Shown: positions 8,956 through 19,871 of the stretch, piece by piece
Layout: every line of letters begins with the position of its first letter
Position numbering within the stretch: position 1 is the stretch's first letter
Assembly: GCF_003269035.1 (NCBI RefSeq)
Contig: NZ_QLTK01000001.1
Location: 682,001-746,000 of the forward strand
Direction: 5' to 3'
Source of the DNA: Paraburkholderia bryophila
Lineage (GTDB): Bacteria; Pseudomonadota; Gammaproteobacteria; Burkholderiales; Burkholderiaceae
DNA length: 64,000 nt
Program-made: the position numbers and the translations under genes
Notes under the pieces: generated by a model
Databases searched by the model: none
Told to the model about the DNA's origin: nothing
What the model saw: only the letters and a program-made list of their open reading frames with translations

Positions 8956-9015
8956 CCTGGGCACCGCTTCGGCACCGCCGCGTTCACGCTATGCGACGGG
9001 CATCGACCGGATGCG

Positions 9016-9264
9016 TCAGTTGGCCATGGCGCCCGACGCTTCGTGCTTCATGCCCATCGCGTCGCCGCTCTTTTTCATCTTGTCGTGCTTCATCGTGTTC
9101 TTTTTCATGCTGTCTTTCGACATGCTGTCCTTGGACATGGAATCCTTCGACATGGTGTCTTTCGACATGGCGTCGTTGGACATCGCGCCGCTGGCTTGCG
9201 CGAAGGCGGCGCCGCCGCTGGTCAGAAGAGCGACGGCCACTGCTGCGATTGCGAACTTTTTCAT
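9016..9264 (-). CDS. Pentapeptide MXKDX-repeat secreted protein
   Basis: This 82-aa protein starts MKKFAIAAVAVALLTSGGAAFA, a Sec signal peptide probably cleaved after AFA. The mature chain is largely tandem pentapeptides (SNDAM, SKDTM, three SKDSM, then KKNTM and KHDKM), the MXKDX family common in Burkholderiales. Met spaced every five residues with alternating Lys and Asp suggests metal binding or methionine oxidation buffering in the periplasm, but no function is established. The start at 9264 gives the expected signal peptide; GGAG lies about 10 bases upstream. It is a single-gene unit with a strong terminator. Confidence 0.88.
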   Translation of the reverse strand: MKKFAIAAVAVALLTSGGAAFAQASGAMSNDAMSKDTMSKDSMSKDSMSKDSMKKNTMKHDKMKKSGDAMGMKHEASGAMAN

Positions 9265-9420
9265 GGGATAACTCCGTTGTTGTGGATGATTCAAAACCGG
9301 CCGATCGGGCGACCTGATCCATTGAGCGCGTGATCGCCGGCGTATTTCCGAAGCTTCTGCCGCCCGGGGGTGCGTGACGGGCCGGACGTCGTCGCCGGCT
9401 CATCGCGCGGCCCGCGTGCG

Positions 9421-10212
9421 TCAGGAGCCTCCGAACCAGTTGTAGCCCTGGTCGACCCAATAGCCGCCGGGGAACGTGTTGGTGACGAACATCTCGACGA
9501 TGTGCTTCGGATTCTTGTAGCCGAGCTTGGTCGGCATGCGCAGCTTCATCGGGAAGCCGTATTTCGCGGGCAGACGCTCGCCGTCGTAGTCGAACGTGAG
9601 CAGCGTCTGCGGGTGCAGCGCGGTCGGCATGTCGATGCTTTCGTAGTAGTCGTCCGCGCATTTGAAACCGACGTATTTCGCGCTGGTGTCCGCGCCGATG
9701 CGTCGCAGAAAATCGCCGAACGGCGTGCCGCCCCAGCGGCCGATCGCGCTCCACCCTTCCACGCAGATGTGCCGCGTGATCTGCTCGGCGTGCGGCAACG
9801 CGTACAACTCGGGCAGACTCCACGTGCGCTGACCTTTGACGAGGCCGCCGATCTTCAACTGGTAGTCGGCGCCGTCCACGTCGGGCACGTCGTCGATGCC
9901 GTAGAACGCGTTGAACGGGAACGGTCGCGTTATCTGCGCTTCGGTGTAGGTCGGCGCGAGTTGCTTCGGATCGAATAGCGCGGCCTGCGCACGGTCGTTC
10001 AGGCGCGACACCGCGGTCAGGAATTGGTTGACCGAGTCGTTGTCGGTGAGCGAGCAGCCGGTCAGCATCGACAGGCCGCCGAGCGTCAACAGGCGCTTGC
10101 CGAACAGGCGCCGCGACGGCATGGTGAGTTCGCGGCGGGCGTCGATCAGGATCGACTCGCGGTCGAGCGTCTGGCCGGCGGGTCGCGAGGGGGGTCGAAC
10201 AGGCTTGTTCAT
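9421..10212 (-). CDS. YedY-like molybdopterin-dependent oxidoreductase (sulfite-oxidase fold)
   Basis: This 263-aa protein has an N-terminal twin-arginine-like motif SRRLFGKR at 33-40, a hydrophobic stretch and TGC at 51-53, so it may be a Tat-exported lipoprotein. The oxidoreductase molybdopterin domain follows (about 100-263). Conserved C150 in HICVEGWSAIGRWGG is the expected molybdenum ligand, as in MsrP/YedY. The YedY relatives are periplasmic reductases, for example of methionine sulfoxide; the substrate here is unknown. The cytochrome b gene 55 bp upstream on the same strand would be the membrane electron donor. Confidence 0.88.
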   Translation of the reverse strand: MNKPVRPPSRPAGQTLDRESILIDARRELTMPSRRLFGKRLLTLGGLSMLTGCSLTDNDSVNQFLTAVSRLNDRAQAALFDPKQLAPTYTEAQITRPFPFNAFYGIDDVPDVDGADYQLKIGGLVKGQRTWSLPELYALPHAEQITRHICVEGWSAIGRWGGTPFGDFLRRIGADTSAKYVGFKCADDYYESIDMPTALHPQTLLTFDYDGERLPAKYGFPMKLRMPTKLGYKNPKHIVEMFVTNTFPGGYWVDQGYNWFGGS

Positions 10213-10267
10213 GATTCGAGTTCCATAACGTTCGGTAGCGGCGGCTCGGTGGTAACCAGCCGGCGGC

Positions 10268-10918
10268 TCAGCGGCCGCGCAACATGGCCAGCAACGAGCG
10301 AGGCACCAGCGCCACCATCGCCAGATGCACGGCGATGAACGCGGCCATCAGCGACATCGCGCAGAAGTGGACGATGCGGGCGTTGTCGTAGCCGCCCATC
10401 AGTTCGCGCAGCAGCGGAAACTGCACCGATTTCCAGATCGCGAGGCCCGACAACACCAGCGCGATCAGATCGCAAACCACGAACAGGTAGGCGAATTTCT
10501 GCACCGCGTTGTAGACGCGGAGATCGGCGTGCGACAGCTTGCCGGTCAGCGCGGCGATAAAGTCGCGCAGCACCGCGCGCGGCGACACCGGCAGGAATTT
10601 GCGGACGAAACGTCCGCTCGCGAGGTTCAGCGCGAGATACAGCAGACCGTTGAACACCAGCAGCCACATCGCCGCGAAATGCCATTGCAGCGCGCCGCCC
10701 AGCCAGCCGCCGAGCGTGATGCCAGGGGGGAAGCGAAACGTCGGGAAAATCGGCGAGGCGTCGTAAATGCGCCAGCCCGACAGCATCATCAGGATCGCCG
10801 CGAGCGCGTTGAGCCAATGCGTGACGCGCACCCATACCGGGTGAATCGCGCCGGGTTTCGGTACGGCGGGCGGTGCGAGGTGCGGCTCGCTATCGCGTAA
10901 TGCGTGAGGGATTGCCAT
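10268..10918 (-). CDS. Cytochrome b561-type membrane subunit partnering the molybdo-enzyme
   Basis: This 216-aa protein has four or five predicted membrane helices. Heme-ligand type histidines are visible in HPVWVRVTHWLNA, LQWHFAAMW and VHFCAMSLMAAFIAVHL. The family (prokaryotic cytochrome b561 / Ni-hydrogenase b subunit) passes quinol electrons to periplasmic oxidoreductases. It precedes the YedY-like gene in the same transcription direction, so the two probably form a quinol-linked reductase. It is not closely related in layout to E. coli YedZ/MsrQ. Confidence 0.88.
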   Translation of the reverse strand: MAIPHALRDSEPHLAPPAVPKPGAIHPVWVRVTHWLNALAAILMMLSGWRIYDASPIFPTFRFPPGITLGGWLGGALQWHFAAMWLLVFNGLLYLALNLASGRFVRKFLPVSPRAVLRDFIAALTGKLSHADLRVYNAVQKFAYLFVVCDLIALVLSGLAIWKSVQFPLLRELMGGYDNARIVHFCAMSLMAAFIAVHLAMVALVPRSLLAMLRGR

Positions 10919-11041
10919 GGCGGTCTCCTGTCGAACAGAGTGGGCGTGTCATCCTGAGTTAACGCTTTCGCGCTGCCTTGGGTGCAATAGCGCTTACCCT
11001 GATCCCCTTCAAGAAAGTTGCGGCGAACAGCCGGACGGCGC

Positions 11042-11866
11042 TCACTGGCAGCCCGCCAGTTCGGCCACTTGCAGCACGTCGCCGGTCGCATCGTTTTCGA
11101 CGAAACCGACCACGCCGAAACGATCGGCGCTGCCGCCGGCATCGGCGCCGGTCGCGTCGACGCGAATCTCGCGATGAATCTGCGCATGGCCGCCGACCAG
11201 CGGCACCGGCCCGATCCATTGCCGCACCACGCGCTCGTGATGCAAGGTGGCCCCGCTGTTTTCGCCCGCGCCGACGTGCGAGCTCAGCGCGTTCTCATAA
11301 ACGGCGATGTACGCGTTGAGTTGCCCGGCAGGATCCGCGGCCTTGCTGGTGAATTGCGCGGCGACATTGAAGGCGCCCGGCGCCTGCGGATTGAGTTCGA
11401 GCGCAACGTTTGCCTGAGCCGGTTCGGCAACCAGCGTGCCGATGCGGCTGTCGAAACTGTCGCGTTGCGACCAGCTACGCAGTTCGCGCCCGGACACGAA
11501 GATTTCCGGCGTATAGATGGTGTGGCCGCCGGCGAGATCGGTCAGCGTTTGCTGCCGTTCGGTGAAACGATGTTGCGAGAAACGGTCGGTCCAGCCGAGG
11601 CTGTTCCAATAGTCGACGTGCAACGCGAGCGGCACGATGCTTTGCGTCGCGCCGCTGTTTTTCCATTGGCTCAACCAGTTGTCGGCGGGCGGGCAGCTAT
11701 TGCAGCCTTCGCTGCTGTAAAGCTCCACCAGCGCGACGCGATGCGCCGGGCTGTGTGCGCTGCAGACGGCGGCGGCCGCGTCGGCGAGGCCACTGGCCGC
11801 GAGCAGGCTGAGCGCGGCCATGCACGCGATGGCTCGCGTGAAGCGGCGGGTACGGGCGGTTTGCAT
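11042..11866 (-). CDS. DUF1223 secreted thioredoxin-fold protein
   Basis: This 274-aa protein has an Arg-rich N-terminus and a Sec signal ending near ADAAAA at 29-34. The DUF1223 body begins VALVELYSSEGCNSCPPAD, placing a CxxC pair at C55 and C58 in a thioredoxin-like setting. LHVDYWNSLGWTDRFS is a conserved family block. It may be a periplasmic redox or copper-related protein (inference). GGGAG precedes the ATG. It lies upstream of the cytochrome b/YedY genes on the same strand, with a 123-bp gap. Confidence 0.87.
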   Translation of the reverse strand: MQTARTRRFTRAIACMAALSLLAASGLADAAAAVCSAHSPAHRVALVELYSSEGCNSCPPADNWLSQWKNSGATQSIVPLALHVDYWNSLGWTDRFSQHRFTERQQTLTDLAGGHTIYTPEIFVSGRELRSWSQRDSFDSRIGTLVAEPAQANVALELNPQAPGAFNVAAQFTSKAADPAGQLNAYIAVYENALSSHVGAGENSGATLHHERVVRQWIGPVPLVGGHAQIHREIRVDATGADAGGSADRFGVVGFVENDATGDVLQVAELAGCQ

Positions 11867-12530
11867 GACATGCTCCCATCAGGATCTGCACGTTTGTCGA
11901 ACCGCCCACTCGCTTATGACAGGTCTTGCGAAATTTTTTTCCGCTGCCCTGCCCGCTCGCCGCGCATGGCTCAGTCGTGACTTATCACCACCGTCACGCG
12001 CGTGTCCGGCGTGGTGTTCATCGGCGCGACATCGTCACACTGGGTACGGCCAGTCTGTCAGGCGCGTTAACCGCACCGGCAGGCGCGGCCTTGGATGACA
12101 CGCGCACGCGTGGCCGAACCGATACCACGCAGACGGCGCGTCGCGGCGTCGAACGAAGAGACCCAAAACCCCGTGCTAACATTCTCCTTTCAGTTGCGCC
12201 GTATTTTTATTCTCGCGGCGCCGAACCGATTCGATCCCGAACTTGCCGGCCAGCCCCATGCGCTTTTCGATTTCCACTGCCCACATCCGCTTGCGCCCGT
12301 GCCGCGCAACCGGTTGCGCGCGCAAGGAATTCACCCCGCAGCGCATTAGCGAGCCGGCCCGAATGCTTCGCCGAACGCTTCTGCGAACACTCCCCCGACT
12401 TCTCCCGCTCTCCGCCGCCCGGCGCCCGATCTAACGCAGCCCGCTCCATGCCCGAGCCGCGTAGTGGGGCTCCGGGCCGATCTCTTCCGCATGCTGTTCC
12501 CTCACCCGCAGATCGCACTGGAGTACCGTC
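11867..12530. other. 664-bp stretch without a recognised gene
   Basis: It lies between the divergent DUF1223 gene and rnk. Open frames exist in several phases but resemble no family, carry no good ribosome sites and are rich in Arg and Pro, as expected of noise at this GC content. No repeat or RNA element was identified. Confidence 0.5.
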
Positions 12531-12941
12531 GTGAAGAAGACGAAAACCTGTTACCTCACCGAGCTCGACGTCGTCCGTCTCGAGAAACACGCGGCCGCGC
12601 CCGGCGCCGACGCCCGCTTGCAAGACATGCTCGACCAGGTCCTCGAACGCGCCGTGATCGTCGACTCGCGCGAGATTCCCGCGAACATCGTCACGATGAA
12701 TTCGCAGGCCATTCTGGTCGACGAAACCAGCGGCGAGCAGATGACGTGGACCGTCGTCTATCCGCCCGAGGCGGAGTTCGCGCGCGGCCGCCTGAATGTG
12801 TTTTCGCCACTCGGTCTCGCGCTGCTTGGCGCCAGACGCGGCGAGAAAATTCGCTTCATGCCGCCGAGCGGCGCCGAGAAAGTGCTGAAGCTCGAGAAGA
12901 TCCTGTTCCAACCCGAAGCCGCCGACGACTTCACGCGGTGA
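12531..12941 (+). CDS. rnk: Rnk-like nucleoside diphosphate kinase regulator (GreA/GreB C-terminal fold)
   Basis: This 136-aa protein is standard for Rnk. The N-terminal part (1-48) forms a short helical hairpin starting CYLTELDVVRLEKHA. The C-terminal Gre-type FKBP-like domain has ANIVTMNSQAILVDE, TWTVVYPPEAEF, then LSPLG-like FSPLGLALLGARRGEKI. The family binds RNA polymerase and influences nucleoside diphosphate kinase levels. GTG start at 12531, 7 bases after GGAG. It is monocistronic, with a 180-bp gap to the TPP riboswitch. Confidence 0.9.
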   Translation: MKKTKTCYLTELDVVRLEKHAAAPGADARLQDMLDQVLERAVIVDSREIPANIVTMNSQAILVDETSGEQMTWTVVYPPEAEFARGRLNVFSPLGLALLGARRGEKIRFMPPSGAEKVLKLEKILFQPEAADDFTR

Positions 12942-13116
12942 AGCGGCCGCGCTGCGGCGCGGATCATGCGCCGCAGCATGCCGGTCGGGCTTATCTCTAG
13001 AAGAATAGGTCGCGGCCGGCGAGAGTGGTACTCGCGGTGACAGCCGCGGTAATACCCGGTATCCGACTTTTCAGGATGGGTTGCCAAGCAGCGCCCGGCC
13101 GGTGTATCGTGTGCGC

Positions 13117-13222
13117 TGCTAACGCGGGGGTCCTGCGTCGCACGGAGGTTGGAGGTCCGTGCTGCGTGGGTGAGAAATACCCTTTGAACCTGATCTGGAT
13201 AATGCCAGCGCAGGGAAGCGTA
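13117..13222 (+). promoter_or_regulatory. TPP (THI-box) riboswitch upstream of thiC
   Basis: Hallmark THI-box blocks are present in order: GGGGGTCCTGCG near 13126, TGAGA at 13171-13175, ACCCTTTGAACCTGATCTGG from 13179, and AATGCCAGCGCAGGGAAGCG at 13201-13220. The P3 arm (CACGGAG...CTCCGTG-like region around 13141-13163) lies between them. It should repress thiC when thiamine pyrophosphate is bound. No U-run terminator is visible in the 150 bases before thiC, so control may act on translation or by Rho. Confidence 0.95.
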
Positions 13223-13365
13223 CGGATTTCGCACCTGGTCTACTGCTTCATCTCCCGCGATCTCCGACTTCTTCCGTCTCGTCTCCTGCTTAGCCGCCCC
13301 ACATTGCTTTGGCATGGGACCGGAATAGGCATTCAAGCGCCAACTCCGGTCAACCTAGGAGATAA

Positions 13366-15300
<1,935 letters not shown>

Positions 15301-15367
15301 CGGTTGAAGCGTTTGCCGGGCGATGCGATTGCGTCGCCCTTAAAGCGCACGATGCGTTGCAGTACCG

Positions 15368-15394
15368 AAGCCCGCCATTGCGCGGGCTTTTTTT
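15368..15394 (+). terminator. Rho-independent terminator after thiC
   Basis: AAGCCCGC (15368-15375) pairs with GCGGGCTT (15382-15389) around a 6-base loop, followed by six T. Confidence 0.92.
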
Positions 15395-15476
15395 GTGCTC
15401 ACGGCCAGGCACGCCGCATGCTGACAGAAGGGAAACACCTGATTACGAATAACTCACTTCCACGGGAGTCAGCATC

Positions 15477-15689
15477 ATGAAATCGATCCGACAAATCAGT
15501 GCGCTCGCCACGCTCGTCGCCGTGGTGGCCAGCCTTTCCGCCTGTGGCGACATGAGCCGTCAAGGCCGCGATACGGCCATCGGCGCGGGCCTGGGCGGCG
15601 CGGCGGGCGCGGCGATCGGCGGCAACGCGCTGTCGACGGTGGGCGGCGCGGCGGCGGGCGGCATCATCGGTAATCAGGTGGGCAAGTAA
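15477..15689 (+). CDS. OsmB-like glycine-zipper lipoprotein
   Basis: This 70-aa protein has a lipoprotein signal ending at Cys23 (ASLSAC). The mature part is a glycine-zipper pair, AIGAGLGGAAGAAIGG and GGAAAGGIIGNQVGK, as in OsmB/SlyB-type small outer-membrane lipoproteins. It is probably membrane-inserted and stress-related. GGGAG lies 8-9 bases before the ATG. Confidence 0.86.
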   Translation: MKSIRQISALATLVAVVASLSACGDMSRQGRDTAIGAGLGGAAGAAIGGNALSTVGGAAAGGIIGNQVGK

Positions 15690-15858
15690 CGCCGACGTGC
15701 GAGCGGCCGACTTCGGCAATGCCGGTCCGCCGCCTCGTCCATGGCTTGCAATGACCTGAAATAAGCCGTTACGGTTTTGCAATCCTGCATGCATCCTCGC
15801 GGCGTAAGCTCATGGGATCACGCCGCCGGCCGGCGTTCGATATAACCAGGAGCGCGTC

Positions 15859-16398
15859 ATGAAGTCCCGCGTCGTCAATTCGTTCCGTGCGTTCGGCCAA
15901 CGGCTGCCGCACGGTTTTTACCGTCGCCTGTCCAGTCTTTCGCGAAACGGCATCGCCCTCGGCGGTGCCGTCTGCGTGTTGACGCTGTCCGGTTGCTATT
16001 ACCCGTACGGCTACTATCCGGGCGCTTACTCGCCGTACTACGCCACGGTCCCCGCCGGCGCGACCCAGCAGGATCTGGGCGTGGCGCAGAACGATCCGGC
16101 CGCCCTGCAACAACAGCAGCAACTGCAGGCGCAACAGGCCCAACAGGCGCAGTCGCAAGCGCGGGCGGCCCAGCAGGTACCGCCGGCCACCTACGCGACC
16201 GCGGTGGTTCCGCCTCCGCCGGTCTATGTCGCGCCGGCTTATCCCGCTTACTACGCGCCGCCGGTTTATCCGGCTTACCCGGCGTATTACGGCGGTTATC
16301 CGGGTTGGTACGGGCCGTCGGTGTCGATCGGCTTCGGCTTCGGCGGTTACTGGGGCGGGCATGGCGGCTGGGGCGGCGGGCACGGCCACTGGCATTGA
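15859..16398 (+). CDS. Tyr/Pro/Gly-rich lipoprotein with a Gln-rich coil
   Basis: This 179-aa protein has a long basic N-region and lipobox Cys46 (LTLSGC). After the cysteine come a Tyr-rich stretch (YYPYGYYPGAYSPYYA), a Gln/Ala-rich coil at about 80-115, Tyr/Pro repeats such as PVYPAYPAYYGGYPG, and a Gly/His/Trp-rich tail. No domain is recognised. It is likely an exposed, low-complexity outer-membrane lipoprotein. GGAG precedes the ATG by about 8 bases. The unusually long signal N-region could mean the true start is internal, but no better ATG is present. Confidence 0.75.
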   Translation: MKSRVVNSFRAFGQRLPHGFYRRLSSLSRNGIALGGAVCVLTLSGCYYPYGYYPGAYSPYYATVPAGATQQDLGVAQNDPAALQQQQQLQAQQAQQAQSQARAAQQVPPATYATAVVPPPPVYVAPAYPAYYAPPVYPAYPAYYGGYPGWYGPSVSIGFGFGGYWGGHGGWGGGHGHWH

Positions 16399-16400
16399 TC

Positions 16401-16470
16401 GATTGGCGCGGACTGGTGCCGATTGGCGCTGATTGACGCCGATTGACGCCGATTCTCACCGATTCGCACT
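16401..16470. repeat. Seven degenerate 10-bp tandem units
   Basis: In strict 10-bp register the units are GATTGGCGCG, GACTGGTGCC, GATTGGCGCT, GATTGACGCC (twice), GATTCTCACC and GATTCGCACT. The array starts two bases after the lipoprotein stop codon. The rest of the gap to 16847 shows no gene or clear regulatory element. Confidence 0.8.
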
Positions 16471-16847
16471 TGTTGGCGCTGGCCTTCTCCGCTTCGCCCT
16501 TTCTCTACTTCCGCTCGCGTATCGGGTCGCCGGTTCCTTTCGTGAACCCTTGACCGGATACGCTCGCGCGGCCGTCCAGAGCGCCGCGCGACGCCTGCGT
16601 CATGCTCGACGCGCGGCCCAATCCGTCAGGCGGCATACACCGTTATCCCGCCTTCGTCCCGCGCCCGTAGTTTCCCTTCTTGACCTACCCCAGCCGAGTT
16701 CTATGCTTCTGTAGAACCGCACGCAGTACCCGTTTAAATAAGCGCCCCGGCCCGCTTCACCGTCGCCGCCGGCGCCCATCCGTCCTAACGACGCGCCCCG
16801 TAGTGCGTGGTCTCGCGTCGAGTCCGAACAACAACGAAGGAGACGCG

Positions 16848-18446
16848 ATGTTTCATCAACTACTCACTCCGGTCGGCAACTCACTGCCGCTCTCGTTTCT
16901 GGTCGCCGCGCTGCCGATCATCGTCGTGCTGCTCCTGCTCGGCTGGGCGCGGCGGCCGGCCTGGCAGGCGTCGCTCGCGGGGCTGATCGTCGGTCTGATC
17001 GTGGCGATCGCCGTCTGGCAATTTCCGGTGGGACTCGCCTTCGACTCGGTCGCCAACGGCGCGGTGTTCGCCTGCTGGCCGGTCATGTGGATCGTCTTCA
17101 CGGCGATCCTGCTGTACAACATCTCGCAGCGCTCGGGCCGCTTCGCTGCCTTCCGCATGTGGATGATCGACAATCTGCCGAACGACCGGCGCGTCGTGCT
17201 GGTGGTGATCGGCTTCTCGTTCGGCGCGCTGCTCGAAGGGATTTCCGGTTTCGGCACGCCGGTCGCGATCACCAGTTCGCTGCTGATCCTGCTCGGCTTT
17301 CCGACCCTCGAAGCACTCACCTTCACGCTGATCTTCAATACCGCGCCGGTCGCGTTCGGCGCGCTGGGCGTGCCGATCACCGTGCTTGGCGCGGTCACGC
17401 ACCTGCCGGCCGATTCACTCGCCAAAATGGTCGGCCGTCAGTTGCCGTTCTTCGCGTTCCTGTTGCCGTTCTATGTGATCGGCGTGTACGCCGGCTTTCG
17501 CAACATGCTGCGCGTGTGGCCGGTGCTGCTGGTGTCGGGCGCGAGCTTCGCGCTAACCCAGTTCGTCGCGTCGAACTACGTGAACTACAGCCTGACCGAC
17601 GTGCTGTCGTCGATGGTGTCGCTGATCCTGACGATCGCCTTCCTGCGCGTCTGGCGCCCGGCGGTGGATCCGAAGTTCGCGATCAACATCGACCGGGTCG
17701 GCGAGGTGCGCGGCAAGATCGGCGGCGGCCAGGGCTGGTATCCGTGGATCATCGTGTCGATCGTGGTGATCATCTGGACCGTCGCGAAGATCTTCCTGAT
17801 CGGCGACGTCAAGGTGCCATGGCCGGGACTCGACAAAGCCGTCTTCATCACGCTGTACAACACGCCATATAGCGCCGTGTGGGATTTCCAGCCGCTGGCC
17901 ACCGGCACCGCCATTCTGGTTGCGGCGATCATCACGGCGTTCGTGGTCGGGCTGAGCGCGAGCGAGTTCGGCAAGGCGATCGCCGATACCTGGGTGCAGA
18001 CGCGCATCGCGATCCTGACGGTGGCGACGATCGTCGGCCTCGCGTATCTGATGAACTACTCGGGGCTGACCTACACGCTCGGTCTGGGCGCGGCGTCGGT
18101 CGGGCCGTTCTTTCCGCTGGTGTCGGCGTTCCTCGGCTGGGTCGCGGTGTTTCTGTCGGGCAGCGATACGTCCGGCAACGCGCTGTTCGGCAACCTGCAG
18201 GTGGTGGCGGCGCATCAGTTGAATCTCAATCCGATCCTGATGGCGGCGACCAATTCGTCGGGCGGCGTGATGGGCAAGATGATCTCGCCGCAAAACATCT
18301 CGACCGGCGTGGCCACCACCGAACTCAAAGGCAAGGAAGGCGTGGTGTTCGCGCGAACCTTCAAGCATTCGATTCTGTTGACGGTGCTGCTCGGGGTGCT
18401 GGTGTGGCTGCAGCAAAATGTGCTGCAGGGGATGATTCCGCATTAG
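16848..18446 (+). CDS. lldP: L-lactate permease (LctP family)
   Basis: This 532-aa inner-membrane protein has about 12-14 predicted helices. Family blocks include EGISGFGTPVAITSSLL (about 128-144), LFGNLQVVAA and SSGGVMGKMISPQNI near the end, diagnostic of LctP lactate/glycolate:proton symporters. GAAGGAGA lies directly before ATG 16848; the open frame runs further upstream but without family resemblance. No lactate dehydrogenase or regulator gene is adjacent, so glycolate remains an alternative substrate. Confidence 0.93.
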   Translation: MFHQLLTPVGNSLPLSFLVAALPIIVVLLLLGWARRPAWQASLAGLIVGLIVAIAVWQFPVGLAFDSVANGAVFACWPVMWIVFTAILLYNISQRSGRFAAFRMWMIDNLPNDRRVVLVVIGFSFGALLEGISGFGTPVAITSSLLILLGFPTLEALTFTLIFNTAPVAFGALGVPITVLGAVTHLPADSLAKMVGRQLPFFAFLLPFYVIGVYAGFRNMLRVWPVLLVSGASFALTQFVASNYVNYSLTDVLSSMVSLILTIAFLRVWRPAVDPKFAINIDRVGEVRGKIGGGQGWYPWIIVSIVVIIWTVAKIFLIGDVKVPWPGLDKAVFITLYNTPYSAVWDFQPLATGTAILVAAIITAFVVGLSASEFGKAIADTWVQTRIAILTVATIVGLAYLMNYSGLTYTLGLGAASVGPFFPLVSAFLGWVAVFLSGSDTSGNALFGNLQVVAAHQLNLNPILMAATNSSGGVMGKMISPQNISTGVATTELKGKEGVVFARTFKHSILLTVLLGVLVWLQQNVLQGMIPH

Positions 18447-18812
18447 GCAGATTGGTGGGAAGCTGGCCGTGGTCTATCCGCGGCCAGCTTCCGTGATTCC
18501 GTACCTCCGTATTCCCGTACTTCTCCCACCTCCGCATTTCGGCGCCACCGCAAAATAATTCACGATCGCGCCGTGTGCCCCACGCCCTACCTGGCCTCTC
18601 GCCAACTCCGCATTCATTCTCATCGTAATTTTTCTCACATCAGCGTGAGAATTGCTCGTTTTGCATACGCCGCCTCAGCGCTTACGATCACGTCTATCCG
18701 ACGCCCCCACTCTCCCGCATCTTGCCGTTTCATTCCAGGCTGAAACGTTTCGCGCAATCGCGCTGCTACGATGCGCTGGCGTCTCGACTCAACCGCGCGC
18801 GGCGCCACTCCG
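18447..18812. other. Intergenic region after the lactate permease gene
   Basis: These 366 bases begin with a short imperfect CCGTA-type repeat run (about 18490-18520), 3' of the permease gene. Nothing else is recognised; the promoter of the following exporter gene must lie here. Confidence 0.5.
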
Positions 18813-19739
18813 ATGAATGCTAAAAACCTGCTCCAGTTGCTGATTCTCGCCGCCCTCTGGGGCGCGTCCTTCCTGTTTATCCGCGTCGGCGTGACCGACT
18901 TCGGCGTCGCGCCGCTGATGGCGCTGCGTGTCGGCATCGGCGCGGCCTTCCTCATCATCGTGCTGGTCGCGCGTCGGCCGTTGCAGCAATCGGTCACGAT
19001 CCTGCGCACACGCGCCTTTCCGCTGCTGGTGGTTGGCATTCTGAATTCGGCGGCGCCCTTCTGCCTGTTCGCGTACGCCGAACTGACGCTGTCGGCCGGC
19101 GTCACGTCGGTGATCAATGCGAGCACGCCGCTGTGGGGCGCGCTGGTCGCTTTCGTCTGGCTGCGCGACCGGTTGAGCGGCATGCGCACGCTCGGCCTGG
19201 TGGTCGGCTTTCTCGGCGTCCTGATGCTGGTGTGGGATCAGATCGCCGCGCCGGGCAGCTCGGCGGCCACACCGCTGGGCACTGCGCTGGCGGCCGGCGC
19301 GGCGCTCGGCGCCACGCTGCTGTACGGCATTGCCGCCAATTACACCAAGCGTCACCTGACCGGCGTCGACGCGCTGACCGTCGCCGCCGGCACCATGACC
19401 GGCGCCACTATCGTGCTGCTGCCGCTCGCGGTGATCTACTGGCCGGCCACGCCGATCTCGCTGCATGCCTGGGGCGCGGTGATCGCGCTGGGCGTCGCGT
19501 GTACTGGTGTCGCGTATATGTTGTTCTTCCATCTGATCGCGGTGGCCGGACCGGCGCGCGCCATTACGGTGACCTTCGTGATTCCGATTTTCGGCATCTT
19601 GTGGGGCGCGCTGTTTCTCGGCGAAAGCGTGTCGCCCGGCATGCTGGAAGGCTGCGGCGTGATTCTGGTCGGCACCGCGCTCGCCACGGGCGTGATCAAG
19701 CGCTTGCCTTGGGTCGGGCCGCGTCGGGCCGACACCTGA
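18813..19739 (+). CDS. EamA-family (DMT) transporter
   Basis: This 308-aa protein has ten predicted helices in two EamA repeats. The first starts LLQLLILAALWGASFLFIR and the second after about residue 150 (LAAGAALGATLLYGIAANY). FVIPIFGILWGALFLGE near the end is a typical block. It is probably an inner-membrane metabolite exporter of unknown substrate. ATG 18813 is chosen because homologous hydrophobic sequence begins there; the ribosome site is weak and an ATG 14 codons upstream is possible. It is paralogous in family, not closely in sequence, to the gene at 7707. Confidence 0.88.
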   Translation: MNAKNLLQLLILAALWGASFLFIRVGVTDFGVAPLMALRVGIGAAFLIIVLVARRPLQQSVTILRTRAFPLLVVGILNSAAPFCLFAYAELTLSAGVTSVINASTPLWGALVAFVWLRDRLSGMRTLGLVVGFLGVLMLVWDQIAAPGSSAATPLGTALAAGAALGATLLYGIAANYTKRHLTGVDALTVAAGTMTGATIVLLPLAVIYWPATPISLHAWGAVIALGVACTGVAYMLFFHLIAVAGPARAITVTFVIPIFGILWGALFLGESVSPGMLEGCGVILVGTALATGVIKRLPWVGPRRADT

Positions 19740-19825
19740 GCCGGATTGATTCGGGCTCGAGCATTGTTGGGCGTTGGTCGCGCTGTCTTGTTTGCGTTTT
19801 CATTGGCCACGTATCGTGCGTCGCC

Positions 19826-19859
19826 AAAAAAATAGCCCGCACTCTTTCGGAGTGCGGGC
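19826..19859 (-). terminator. Strong minus-strand terminator with no assigned gene
   Basis: On the minus strand, GCCCGCACTC pairs with GAGTGCGGGC around a 5-base loop, followed by TATTTTTTT. It points away from any annotated minus-strand gene, implying an unrecognised transcript entering from the right. Confidence 0.85.
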
Positions 19860-19871
19860 GAAACCGTCGCC

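Larger units (their letters stand above)
8652..9015. other. Intergenic region upstream of the EamA gene
   Basis: These 364 bases hold a perfect inverted repeat (8721-8739) and the terminator of the MXKDX gene (8931-8955). No small gene was recognised. Confidence 0.5.

Noticed and set aside
11867..12530. A small gene in the 664-bp gap before rnk
   Set aside because: Several frames of 60-200 codons exist, but none has a ribosome site, signal peptide or family resemblance.
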